Below are positions 8,761 to 17,384 of a stretch of 38,388 bases of DNA, in pieces (position 1 is the first letter of the stretch; every line of letters starts with the position of its first letter). The translations under genes and the position numbers were made by a program. Location: assembly GCF_030409315.1 (NCBI RefSeq), contig NZ_JAUFPS010000028.1:482184-520571 (forward strand), written 5' to 3'. Source of the DNA: Mucilaginibacter flavus. GTDB lineage: Bacteria > Bacteroidota > Bacteroidia > Sphingobacteriales > Sphingobacteriaceae. Under the pieces are notes generated by a model. The model worked only from the letters and a program-made list of their open reading frames with translations, did not search any database and was not told where the DNA came from.

Positions 8761-10092
8761 CTAATTGATCAGCCTTCCCCCTAAATCAACCGTTCTGCTA
8801 AAAGGGTTCAAAAACTTGTTGATCAATATCGCAAACTCCCGGCGGGTGATGGCACGTTTCAAATCAAAATCGCTGGTAAACTTGTATTGGGTTTTCCAGG
8901 CTTTGGCCATATCTATCTGTAACGATTTTGGCTCGGCCAGGGTAATCTCGCTGATTAATGATAAGGTGTTACCTATGGTGAATTTGGCCGCTGGTTTTTC
9001 GCGGTTAAACCATAAAAAGGTGCGGGTATAAATATCGTTCAATACCGGTTCAATTTCGGCTGTGTTAACTGTAGAATCAGGCATAAAAAATACTTGTTTA
9101 CTCGCCGCATCCTGCACTCCTTTTAATAAGCCGGTTGCTCCCACCTGCTGTATCGCCCTAAAATACCTGTCATTTGATTTTACATCTGTAAAAGGCATTA
9201 GGTAGCCTTTAAAATCGAGCAGCTCTCCTTGTATCAACCGTACGTTTAATTTTGTTGTATTGGTTTTAAAAAAAGCGACGAAGGCGGCGGTAGCGCCTAC
9301 ACCCTGCCCTAAAGTAAGCTGGTTAGCCAGGTATTGTATATCATCTTCGGGCAAAAGTTTAGCGGTTATTAGCAAGTTGGTTGTGCCTTTAGCTACTACA
9401 GCATTAAGCGGAATACAGTACGAAGGCCATTGCGGATAGTTGTTTTTAGGCGATATGGTATCACTTAACTGCCCCTGAAAACCAACGCCCGTAGCTATAC
9501 TTGTACGGTAAGCTTCTGATTGATGATTATCGGCAAGAAAATTAAACGGCTTAAAATCTTTACTGAATTTTTCGGTCGCCACAGCGTTAGGCGTGGCGTC
9601 AATTAATACTTTAGCTTTTACCAGTTGGTTTTTGCCATCCTTGGTAATGGTAGCTGTCCAGCCGTCATCATCTTTTTTGATATTACTGACGGGGGCGTTT
9701 AGTTTAAGTGTGAGGTTTTTTACCGTATCGGCTATTTTTTTGATGATGGCAGCGCCGGTATAGGGTTCAAATTTTAAAGGAGCATTATAGGTAGTATCGT
9801 AGTCTGCTGTGCTTTTATAAAACTCCCTTACACGCCTGCGAAACTCGCCCCAGGTGCCAGATGATAATTCCTTGCCCGGCGTTACGGTAATCATTGCCTG
9901 AGAAGTCATACCGGGGCATAGTTGCGAGCCCGGTTCAACCAATAGCGTTTTTAATTTGCTGCGTGCGCCCTGTATGGCAGCCGCGGTTCCGCTGGGGCCG
10001 CCGCCTATTACCAGAATATCGGTTTTTATGGTTTGGGCATAGGTTAATGAAAAGTTGAACAGCAGCAGTACTAAAAATAGCTTTTTTATCAT
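8761..10092 (-). CDS. secreted FAD-dependent oxidoreductase
   Basis: About 443 aa. Met at 10092 is chosen over Met at 10107 because it directly starts a signal peptide (MIKKLFLVLLLFNFSLTYAQ). The mature part begins with a dinucleotide-binding motif, ILVIGGGPSGTAAAIQGAR, then the CPGMTSQAMITV segment typical of the FAD-dependent oxidoreductase family often called FAD_oxidored or xanthan-lyase-associated. In Bacteroidota such proteins are often exported and tied to polysaccharide or sugar oxidation; the substrate here is unknown. It stands alone, convergent with thrC and divergent from the DinB-like gene. Confidence 0.85.
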   Translation of the reverse strand: MIKKLFLVLLLFNFSLTYAQTIKTDILVIGGGPSGTAAAIQGARSKLKTLLVEPGSQLCPGMTSQAMITVTPGKELSSGTWGEFRRRVREFYKSTADYDTTYNAPLKFEPYTGAAIIKKIADTVKNLTLKLNAPVSNIKKDDDGWTATITKDGKNQLVKAKVLIDATPNAVATEKFSKDFKPFNFLADNHQSEAYRTSIATGVGFQGQLSDTISPKNNYPQWPSYCIPLNAVVAKGTTNLLITAKLLPEDDIQYLANQLTLGQGVGATAAFVAFFKTNTTKLNVRLIQGELLDFKGYLMPFTDVKSNDRYFRAIQQVGATGLLKGVQDAASKQVFFMPDSTVNTAEIEPVLNDIYTRTFLWFNREKPAAKFTIGNTLSLISEITLAEPKSLQIDMAKAWKTQYKFTSDFDLKRAITRREFAILINKFLNPFSRTVDLGGRLIN

Positions 10093-10174
10093 CGGTTTGT
10101 ATAACACGTACAGAACGCTAATTTAAGTTAAAGCTTGTGGTACAATAAAATTATCCCTAATTTAATTTTTTTAT

Positions 10175-10714
10175 ATGCTTATGACAGACGAACAAATGAA
10201 ATACCCGATAGGGAAATTTGCGCCACCGGCATCCTATACCGATGAAGATATCCTGATTTGGATAGATGATTTGCGCACCCTGCCGGGCAAGTTAAGAAGC
10301 GCCATCACCGGTTTAAACTACCAGGAACTGGATACACCGTACCGTACAGGAGGGTGGACGCTAAGGCAGGTGATTCACCATTTGGCAGATAGCCACATGA
10401 ACTCCATTACCCGTTTTAAGCTGGCCCTTACCGAGAATAACCCCATCATAAAACCATATGAGGAAGCCGATTGGGCCTTGCTGCCAGATTATCGTTTACC
10501 GGTTGAGTCATCTTTAAAAATGTTAGAAGGCATCCACATTCATATGGTAGCGCTGTTTGAAAGCTTTACCGAAAATGAATGGGCGCGCAGCTTTATACAC
10601 CCCGCATCGGGCGAGACGGTATCGCTCAAAAAAGGCCTGGCCCTATACTCATGGCACAGCAAACACCATTTAGCACACGTTACCGAAACGGTGAAGAAAT
10701 TTGTTAAAGTTTGA
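10175..10714 (+). CDS. DinB/YfiT-like putative metal-dependent hydrolase
   Basis: 179 aa. The fold pattern is that of the DinB/YfiT four-helix bundle with three metal-binding histidines: the first in GWTLRQVIHHLADSH (about residue 69) and the others in YSWHSKHHLAHV near the C-terminus. YfiT-type proteins (Bacillus YfiT, bacillithiol transferase-like) bind a divalent metal and act on small thiols or unknown substrates. The N-terminal MKYPIGKF and the TGGWTLRQ motif are typical of the YfiT group. The start may be 10175 or Met 3 at 10181. Single gene, cytosolic. Confidence 0.88.
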   Translation: MLMTDEQMKYPIGKFAPPASYTDEDILIWIDDLRTLPGKLRSAITGLNYQELDTPYRTGGWTLRQVIHHLADSHMNSITRFKLALTENNPIIKPYEEADWALLPDYRLPVESSLKMLEGIHIHMVALFESFTENEWARSFIHPASGETVSLKKGLALYSWHSKHHLAHVTETVKKFVKV

Positions 10715-10958
10715 GGGAAAAAGGATGAGGTTATGGGGTTTTAGCGCAAGTAAAATAATGAAAATCAGAGGCAAAAAGGCGGATCAAAAAAACAGCATCA
10801 GCTACCAGGCTGATAAATTTATTTTTTAGCTGTTGCACTTTTACCCCGGTAACCGGTATTTATATTTTAATATAATAATTTTACTTCTGTTGTAAAAACA
10901 TTAACATATTCGTTAAATACCCCTATTTTTTATAAACTTCGCATTTAAACTGACTGTT

Positions 10959-12551
10959 ATGCGTTTTTATACTTCTTTTAAGACACTCTTAGGTGTTTCA
11001 TTGCTGTTTGCAGCTGTAACCGCCAAAGCCCAGGTACCTGGTTCGGCCATCGATGTGCAGCACTATACCTTCTCGCTGCAACTTAATGATAGTAATAACA
11101 ATATTAAAGGCGAGGCTACGGTAGCTATAAAATACCTGAAGGATGCATCTTCATTTGCTTTAAACCTGGTTAAAAAAAATAATAAAGGACTGGGCATGAC
11201 GGTATCGGCCGTTACCGAAAATGGTAAAAACCTAAAATTTGATCAGGATAGCGACGCGATTAAAATATACACCACCATAAAGGCGCCAAGCCGCCATACC
11301 TATGTAATTACTTATGAAGGCATCCCGGCCGACGGATTGATCATATCTACCAATAAATTTGGACATCGTACTTTTTTTGGCGATAACTGGCCAAACCGGG
11401 CGCATAACTGGATTCCTTGTGTTGATTTGCCCGCCGATAAAGCAACCGTTGATTTTATTGTAACCGCGCCCGATCATTACCAGGTAGTATCAAATGGTTT
11501 AAAACTGGAAGAGCAATCTTTACCCAACCGTTTAAAACTTACACACTGGCAGGAAAATGTTGCCCTGCCAACCAAAGTAATGGTTATTGGCGTAGCCGAT
11601 TTTGCTGTAAATAATGTGGGTGATGTTGCCGGCATCCCTATTTATACTTATGTGTTTCCCGAAAACAAAGAGGATGGGTTTAAAAACTATGCTATAGCGA
11701 AAGAGATTTTGCCATATTTTATTAAAATGGTTGGTCCGTACAGTTATGAAAAGCTGGCCAACGTGCAATCAAAAACCATTTTTGGTGGTATGGAGAATGC
11801 CAGCGCTATCTTTTACTTCGAGGAATCGGTAACCACTAAAGGGATAGAGGAATTGATGGCGCATGAAATTGCCCACCAATGGTTTGGCGATGGTGCAAGT
11901 GAAAAAAACTTTGAACACATATGGCTAAGCGAGGGCTTTGCTACTTATATGACCAACCTGTACCTCGAAAATAAATATGGAGCCGATACGCTTAAGAAGC
12001 GTTTAATTGCCGATAGAAAATTGGTACTCAATTTTGAAAAGTCGCGCTTTACACCTGTGGTTGATACCACTGTTAAAGGCGATTTTATGCAATTGCTTAA
12101 TGGTAACAGTTACCAAAAAGGCGGATGGGCTTTACATATGCTAAGACGCAAACTTGGCGATGCCATTTTTTGGAAAGGTGTAAGCAGTTACTACAACAGA
12201 TACAATGGCCGTAACGCCAATACAGATGATTTGCGCCTGGTGATGGAACAAACCAGCGGTCAAAACCTGAAGCCATTTTTTAAACAATGGCTAAAAACTG
12301 CCGGGCATCCGGATCTGGCTATCTCCTGGCAATTTGATGAGGCTAAAGGCGCGGTTAATATCAACATAGATCAAAAACAAAGCTATGTTTATGATTTCCC
12401 GTTAGAGGTTGATATCGACGGGCAATTATACACTGTGAATGTTAAAGGCAAAACCGCTACAGCACAGATCCCGGTAAAAGCTAAGCCGCAGACAATAACT
12501 ATCGACCCTAATGTTAATTTACTGGCTACTTTTGAGGTGGCTGCTAAATAA
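10959..12551 (+). CDS. secreted M1-family zinc aminopeptidase
   Basis: 530 aa with a signal peptide ending near AVTAKAQ. The M1 motifs are present: the exopeptidase motif as GGMENASA (about residue 272) and the zinc site HEIAHQWFG at about 301-309, with the third ligand Glu in WLSEGFATY 18 residues after the second His. It should release N-terminal amino acids from peptides in the periplasm or outside. It is shorter than full-length PepN-type enzymes and lacks the large C-terminal helical domain, as in other short Bacteroidota M1 peptidases. A likely single-gene unit with a roughly 240-bp AT-rich upstream region. Confidence 0.93.
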   Translation: MRFYTSFKTLLGVSLLFAAVTAKAQVPGSAIDVQHYTFSLQLNDSNNNIKGEATVAIKYLKDASSFALNLVKKNNKGLGMTVSAVTENGKNLKFDQDSDAIKIYTTIKAPSRHTYVITYEGIPADGLIISTNKFGHRTFFGDNWPNRAHNWIPCVDLPADKATVDFIVTAPDHYQVVSNGLKLEEQSLPNRLKLTHWQENVALPTKVMVIGVADFAVNNVGDVAGIPIYTYVFPENKEDGFKNYAIAKEILPYFIKMVGPYSYEKLANVQSKTIFGGMENASAIFYFEESVTTKGIEELMAHEIAHQWFGDGASEKNFEHIWLSEGFATYMTNLYLENKYGADTLKKRLIADRKLVLNFEKSRFTPVVDTTVKGDFMQLLNGNSYQKGGWALHMLRRKLGDAIFWKGVSSYYNRYNGRNANTDDLRLVMEQTSGQNLKPFFKQWLKTAGHPDLAISWQFDEAKGAVNINIDQKQSYVYDFPLEVDIDGQLYTVNVKGKTATAQIPVKAKPQTITIDPNVNLLATFEVAAK

Positions 12552-12611
12552 CTGAAGCGCAATAAAATAGATTGTAATAAAATTGTTTCAGCCCTTGTAG
12601 TTTTGATTTTT

Positions 12612-12650
12612 ATAATTATCATTGTGTAATACCTACACAATGATAATTAT
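12612..12650. repeat. perfect 17-bp inverted repeat with a 5-nt loop
   Basis: ATAATTATCATTGTGTA (12612-12628) and TACACAATGATAATTAT (12634-12650) are perfectly complementary. The hairpin lies between the aminopeptidase stop and the esterase start. No T-run follows on either strand, so it is not a classical intrinsic terminator. It could be a regulator-binding palindrome or an mRNA 3' end. Confidence 0.6.
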
Positions 12651-12735
12651 TGGCCTATTCCTCTAATTTCATGGTTTTGGTATTGTTATTCAGCCCGCGA
12701 ATAATTGTAAACCAACTATAATAAACCAATAGATC

Positions 12736-14370
12736 ATGAAAAAAAGCTCAATTTTTTTGAGGTTGTTAGCCCTGTGCCTGTGGCCTGTGTTTGGCTACAG
12801 CCAAAGTAAAAGCAGCGATGCCGTTGTTGCCGGCGATGGCATAGCGGTAACCAGTACCGATAACGGGCAGGTACGAGGCTATATTCACAACGGTACCTTT
12901 AATTACAAAGGCATCCCTTACGCTACAGCCAAACGCTTTATGGCACCAGAGAAACCTGCCGCGTGGCAAGGCGTTCGCCAATCGCTGGTGTATGGGGCGG
13001 TTTGCCCTATTGATCCAACCACATCAGTTAATGACCCTATTGAATTTGCCTTTCAGCATAACTGGGGATACATGAGCGAAGATTGTTTAAAACTTAATGT
13101 TTGGACGCCGGGCATTAACGATCAAAAAAAACGCCCGGTGATGGTGTGGCTGCATGGCGGCGGTTTCGCGGCCGGATCGGCAATTGAATTACCCTCATAT
13201 GATGGCGAAAATCTGAGTAAAAAGGGAGATGTGGTAGTGGTATCTATCAATCACCGCTTAAACCTGCTGGGCTTTCTGAATTTATCTGCTTATGGCGATA
13301 AATATAAATCATCGGCCAATGTGGGGATGATGGATATTGTAGCTGCCCTGCAATGGGTTAAACAAAACATTGCCAGCTTTGGCGGCGACCCGGATAATGT
13401 GACCATTTTTGGCCAATCGGGCGGTGGCGGTAAGGTTACCACTTTAATGGCCGCGCCATCGGCAAAGGGCTTATTCCAAAAAGCTATTGTGCAAAGCGGA
13501 AGCTATCAAACCAAATTTATGGATAACGAGGTATCCAAAAGAATTGGTGCCGCCATGCTGGAAGTATTAAACCTGCAAGCATCACAGGTCGACTCGTTAC
13601 AAACTATTTCATACGAACGCTTAAGTGCAGCCGTCAAAAAGGCCTTACCTAAAGTTGCCGCTCAATTAAAAGCTGAGGGTAAACCGGTAGCCGGTTTTGG
13701 CTTAGGCTGGGAGCCGGTTAACGACGGCGTGTTTTTGCCTTACCAGCTTAATGATGCGGCCGCGCAGGAACTATCTAAAAATGTCCCGTTACTGGTGGGT
13801 TCAACCAAAACTGAATTTATGGCATCGCTCATTAATCCGGCTATTCGTGCTTATAGTTTAGATGACGTTAAAAACGCCCTAAAAAAACGCTATGCAGATA
13901 AAACCGATACCTACATGGCCGAAATTTTAAAAGCCTACCCCAATACCGTTAAACCATCCGATTATATGGATATTGATTTAGCAACCTTCCGCCCGGGAGT
14001 AATCCGCCAGGCAAATGCCAAGGCTGTTGCAGGTGCCGCGCCGGTTTACATGTACCAGTTTGCCTGGGCATCGCCGGTTAACGATGGCATGTACAAATCT
14101 GTACACTGTATTGATATATGCTTTGAGTTTAACAACATTGCCCGCTGCGAAGAAATGACCGGCGGCAGCAAAGAAGCTTACGCCCTTGCCGGCAAAATGA
14201 GCCAGGCCTGGGTTAACTTTGCCCGTACCGGCAACCCCAATGCTAAAGGCTTACCAAACTGGCCCGCCTACACGGCAGATAATGGAGCCGCTATGATTTT
14301 TGACAACCAGAGCGAAGTGAAATACCATAACGATGCGGCATTACTGAAACTGGCAGCCGAGAATAAGTAA
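12736..14370 (+). CDS. type B carboxylesterase, exported
   Basis: 544 aa alpha/beta-hydrolase of the COesterase family with an N-terminal signal peptide ending near FGYSQ. The oxyanion segment WLHGGGFAAGS is at about residues 137-147, the nucleophile elbow FGQSGGGGK has its Ser near residue 228, and the catalytic His lies in SVHCIDICFEFNN at about 456. The conserved N-terminal VRGYIHNGTFNYKGIPYA matches the family. It hydrolyses esters in the periplasm; the natural substrate cannot be told. Complete length. A terminator follows. Confidence 0.93.
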   Translation: MKKSSIFLRLLALCLWPVFGYSQSKSSDAVVAGDGIAVTSTDNGQVRGYIHNGTFNYKGIPYATAKRFMAPEKPAAWQGVRQSLVYGAVCPIDPTTSVNDPIEFAFQHNWGYMSEDCLKLNVWTPGINDQKKRPVMVWLHGGGFAAGSAIELPSYDGENLSKKGDVVVVSINHRLNLLGFLNLSAYGDKYKSSANVGMMDIVAALQWVKQNIASFGGDPDNVTIFGQSGGGGKVTTLMAAPSAKGLFQKAIVQSGSYQTKFMDNEVSKRIGAAMLEVLNLQASQVDSLQTISYERLSAAVKKALPKVAAQLKAEGKPVAGFGLGWEPVNDGVFLPYQLNDAAAQELSKNVPLLVGSTKTEFMASLINPAIRAYSLDDVKNALKKRYADKTDTYMAEILKAYPNTVKPSDYMDIDLATFRPGVIRQANAKAVAGAAPVYMYQFAWASPVNDGMYKSVHCIDICFEFNNIARCEEMTGGSKEAYALAGKMSQAWVNFARTGNPNAKGLPNWPAYTADNGAAMIFDNQSEVKYHNDAALLKLAAENK

Positions 14371-14394
14371 ATAAAACGAATATTATAACAGCAG

Positions 14395-14420
14395 GGCCGC
14401 TTCACAGTGGCCTTTTTTAT
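14395..14420 (+). terminator. terminator after carboxylesterase
   Basis: GGCCGC and GTGGCC (a stem with one G-U pair) around TTCACA are followed by TTTTTT. It lies 25 nt after the esterase stop. Confidence 0.65.
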
Positions 14421-14550
14421 TGGCGCAATTAAGAGTTTGTTTAAATCTATTTGAAAGTTTTATTTTTCCTGTTGAGAATCTATACAACGGCAATTGCCTT
14501 TGGTAAAATTTTCGATATCTGAAGAACAGTATAACGTGAACAAGGCGCAG

Positions 14551-14698
14551 ACGACTCACCCCGACGAGGCTACGCCCGTCTTCCCCTCTCTCCGACTGCG
14601 TCGCATAGAGGGGCTAAAAAGGTTTTGTTTTCCCTACCCTCTATGCGGCTTTAGCCGGAGAGAGGGTGGTCCAGCGAAGCGTAGACCGGGTGAGTCGT
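14551..14698. repeat. long palindromic intergenic repeat (MITE/REP-like)
   Basis: The outer arms ACGACTCACCCCG (14551-14563) and CGGGTGAGTCGT (14687-14698) are near-perfect complements. GAGGCTACGC and GCGTAGAC follow inwards. Two inner stems are built around CCCTCTCTCCG/CATAGAGGGG and CCCTCTATGCGG/CCGGAGAGAGGG. Such structured repeats are, from memory, scattered through Sphingobacteriaceae genomes. It encodes no transposase and was probably mobilised in trans. Together with flanking AT-rich DNA it fills the 561-bp gap between the esterase and the next gene; nothing else is visible there except the terminator. Confidence 0.75.
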
Positions 14699-14931
14699 TA
14701 CCAGCGTGCAAACGAATATGCTGTCACTACACGAAGCATTAAGTTTTTTGACTATTGCATTTTTCAGGAACCGTTTTTACACAGGCTCTTATATTTTCAA
14801 ATTTTTATTTGGCAATTCTGATTTTTTAATACCATATTACACAACAATATTTTGCAAATGGCGTTATTAACCAAATAACCAATAGCAAAACAGCAGTTGT
14901 TTTAATTTTTAAACCTATAAACCCAAACACC

Positions 14932-15321
14932 ATGAATTCAGCAGCAATGAAATCCATTTATGTGACAGCTTACAGGTGGAGTGCAAAAAATTTCGGACAA
15001 GGTGGCTTACCAAAATTCAACTCGCTTTTTGGCGTGAGTTTTCTTCTTATCTTATTATTAACCAACATGATGGTGTTTGTGCAATTGTGTTTAAATCAAA
15101 AATGGTTTAACATCAATGAAGTTTCGGCCACTATAATCTTGTTAGGTGCCACCGGCGCTTTGCTGCTTAACTACTTTATACTGCTTAATAACGGTCGTTT
15201 CAAAAAATGGAACATCGCTTTTGAAAAACTGAGCAAAAACAATCAAAAAGTATGGTCGTTTATGCTTATGGCCTACGCAGTAGCTTCGTGTATTGGTTTT
15301 ATGTGCGTAAATGCAATCTAA
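14932..15321 (+). CDS. small inner-membrane protein, unknown
   Basis: 129 aa with three predicted membrane segments (around VSFLLILLLTNMMVFVQL, ATIILLGATGALLLNYFILL and FMLMAYAVASCIGFMCV) and a basic N-terminus. No known domain is recognised. The ATG is preceded by an AT-rich leader of Bacteroidota style. It shares strand and area with the next secreted protein, separated by about 145 bp, so they may or may not be co-transcribed. Function unknown. Confidence 0.75.
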   Translation: MNSAAMKSIYVTAYRWSAKNFGQGGLPKFNSLFGVSFLLILLLTNMMVFVQLCLNQKWFNINEVSATIILLGATGALLLNYFILLNNGRFKKWNIAFEKLSKNNQKVWSFMLMAYAVASCIGFMCVNAI

Positions 15322-15466
15322 CTTAAATGAGCGCTCGTGCTTTGCCATTAAGCGGCAATAAATTGAATATTAAGTTATCTTCAACGTATGCTAATTACAT
15401 GAATTCTGCGTTATTTTGCAATTGTACCGGCTTTTATGTGCCGGTGCAGTTTTAAGCACAAAAACC

Positions 15467-16135
15467 ATGATCATGAAAACCTTCACAAAATTTAGCTGGC
15501 TCATCGCCTTTATTATTTGCATTGTTACAAAAACAGCATCGGCACAAACCAAAGCGGATGTTTTTAACCCTAAAGTACCTGTTACCTGGCTGGGGATTGA
15601 TTTTACACAAATGAAGTTTCTGGGTGTTGAATCGGAATACAAGCTGAAAGGCGAAGTACTTAACTCCGATTTTGTTGGCCGATACATCCCGGCCTGGGCA
15701 AATCTTTTCATAACCGAACCTAAAACTTACGACGTTGCCAAGGCTATACATCGCGACAGCGTTCACTTTGCCTTTAAAGTAACAGAGAAAGTCAATAACG
15801 CTATTACCAAAAACTTTTTTACCGAGAAACGTGCCGACCTGAACACGCTAAAGGAAAAAGACATCCAGGAGCTTGTTAAAAACTACGATTTTCAGGGGCA
15901 AAAAGGCATAGGCATGATGTTTTTTGTTGAAAGTATGGATAAGTCGGCACACTCGGCCGGTGCCTGGGTAACTTTTATAAACATGAACGATAAAACCGTA
16001 ATATTTACGGTGTACAAAGCCGGCGATAGCAGGGGCTTCGGCTTCCGTAATTATTGGGCGCATTCCTGGTATAATATCCTGAAAGATTTCAGAAGCGATT
16101 TCAGTAGTTATAAGAATAGCTTTACCAAAAACTAA
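15467..16135 (+). CDS. secreted protein of unknown function
   Basis: About 222 aa. The start is placed at the ATG-ATC-ATG pair (15467/15473) because a signal peptide begins there and ends at TASAQ. The mature part has no cysteine cluster or recognisable catalytic motif, with aromatic-rich beta-like segments (FAFKVTEKVN, GAWVTFINMNDKTVIFTVYKAGD) and a tryptophan-rich C-terminus (RNYWAHSWYNIL). It is probably periplasmic. A strong terminator follows. Confidence 0.75.
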   Translation: MIMKTFTKFSWLIAFIICIVTKTASAQTKADVFNPKVPVTWLGIDFTQMKFLGVESEYKLKGEVLNSDFVGRYIPAWANLFITEPKTYDVAKAIHRDSVHFAFKVTEKVNNAITKNFFTEKRADLNTLKEKDIQELVKNYDFQGQKGIGMMFFVESMDKSAHSAGAWVTFINMNDKTVIFTVYKAGDSRGFGFRNYWAHSWYNILKDFRSDFSSYKNSFTKN

Positions 16136-16140
16136 TTGAT

Positions 16141-16170
16141 AAAGGCGCCCTGATGGCGCCTTTGCTTTTA
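16141..16170 (+). terminator. intrinsic terminator after the secreted protein
   Basis: AAAGGCGCC (16141-16149) and GGCGCCTTT (16155-16163) form a perfect 9-bp stem with a 5-nt loop, followed by GCTTTTA. Confidence 0.85.
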
Positions 16171-16271
16171 AATAGCACTGCTCTCTATCCTAGTAATGAA
16201 TATTAAATACCTGTTACCATTTCGGGGATTAAAAAAATATTTATCTTTCGCTTTGATTAAACTTTATCACA

Positions 16272-17384
16272 GTGTTGGTTAAAACTTTTGGCAGTGCGGT
16301 TTACGGAATCCAGGCAATTACGATTACAGTTGAGGTTAATATAGCTCCCGGAACAAAATATTTTATTGTAGGTCTGCCCGATGTGGCTATTAAGGAAAGC
16401 TATTTCAGGATAGATTCGGCTTTAAAAAACTGCAATTTCAGGATGCCACGTCAGCAGGTGGTGGTAAATATGGCCCCTGCCGATATTAAAAAAGAAGGAT
16501 CATCATACGATCTTACCATCGCTACCGCTGTTTTAGCCGCGTCTGGCCAGTTAGAAACCGAAAATCTGGATAAGTACATCATCATGGGCGAGCTTTCGCT
16601 CGACGGCAGCTTACAGCCCATTAAAGGCGCCTTGCCCATTGCTGTACAGGCACGCAAAGATGGCTTTAAAGGATTCATACTGCCCAAACAAAATGCCCGT
16701 GAAGCCGCCATTGTGAATGACCTCGAAGTTTATGGGGTCGAGAACATCACCGAAGTTGTTGGCTTTTTTAACGGCAACATGAAGCTTGAACAGGTAATAG
16801 TAAATACCCGCGAAGAATTTTACGACAGCCTTTGCAATTACGATAGCGATTTTAGCGATGTACGTGGCCAGGAAAATATTAAACGGGCTTTGGAAATTGC
16901 CGCCGCAGGTGGCCATAATGTGATATTGATCGGTCCGCCGGGGGCGGGTAAAACCATGCTGGCCCGCAGGCTGCCATCTATTTTGCCGCCATTGAGCCTG
17001 CACGAATCCTTAGAGACTACCAAAATCCACTCCGTAGCGGGTAAGCTTGCAGCGGCCGACGCCCTGGTTACCATCAGGCCGTTCAGAAGCCCCCATCATA
17101 CCATTTCGGATGTCGCCCTCGTGGGCGGAGGAAGTAATCCCGCGCCCGGCGAAATTTCACTGGCTCATAACGGCGTGTTGTTTTTGGATGAATTACCCGA
17201 GTTTAAGCGCAGCGCGCTGGAAGTAATGCGCCAGCCGTTAGAAGAACGCCGGGTTACAATATCAAGGGCTAAGTTCACGGTTGATTATCCATCGAGTTTT
17301 ATGCTGGTGGCAAGTATGAATCCTTGTTCGTCCGTACACTATTCTCCGCATTTAGGGGAATCGACGGGGTGTATGCCAGCGTAA
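16272..17384 (+). pseudogene. comM: comM/yifB (Mg-chelatase-like ATPase), cut by an integrated element
   Basis: 370 codons from GTG 16272. The first about 352 residues match ComM/YifB: the N-terminal [12 protein letters not shown] fold, Walker [11 protein letters not shown] (about 221-230), Walker [10 protein letters not shown] (about 303) and [14 protein letters not shown]. The family then continues with a Cys-rich stretch and about 150 more residues. Here the frame passes into unrelated sequence ([10 protein letters not shown]...) and stops. ComM is a hexameric helicase that promotes branch migration during natural transformation. The fragment keeps the nucleotide site but loses the C-terminal part, so it is probably inactive. 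The 3' half is not found elsewhere in the window. Confidence 0.93.

Noticed and set aside
14494..14742. 82-aa plus-strand ORF
   Set aside because: It is almost entirely the palindromic repeat 14551-14698; its translation is Arg/Pro-rich repeat sequence.
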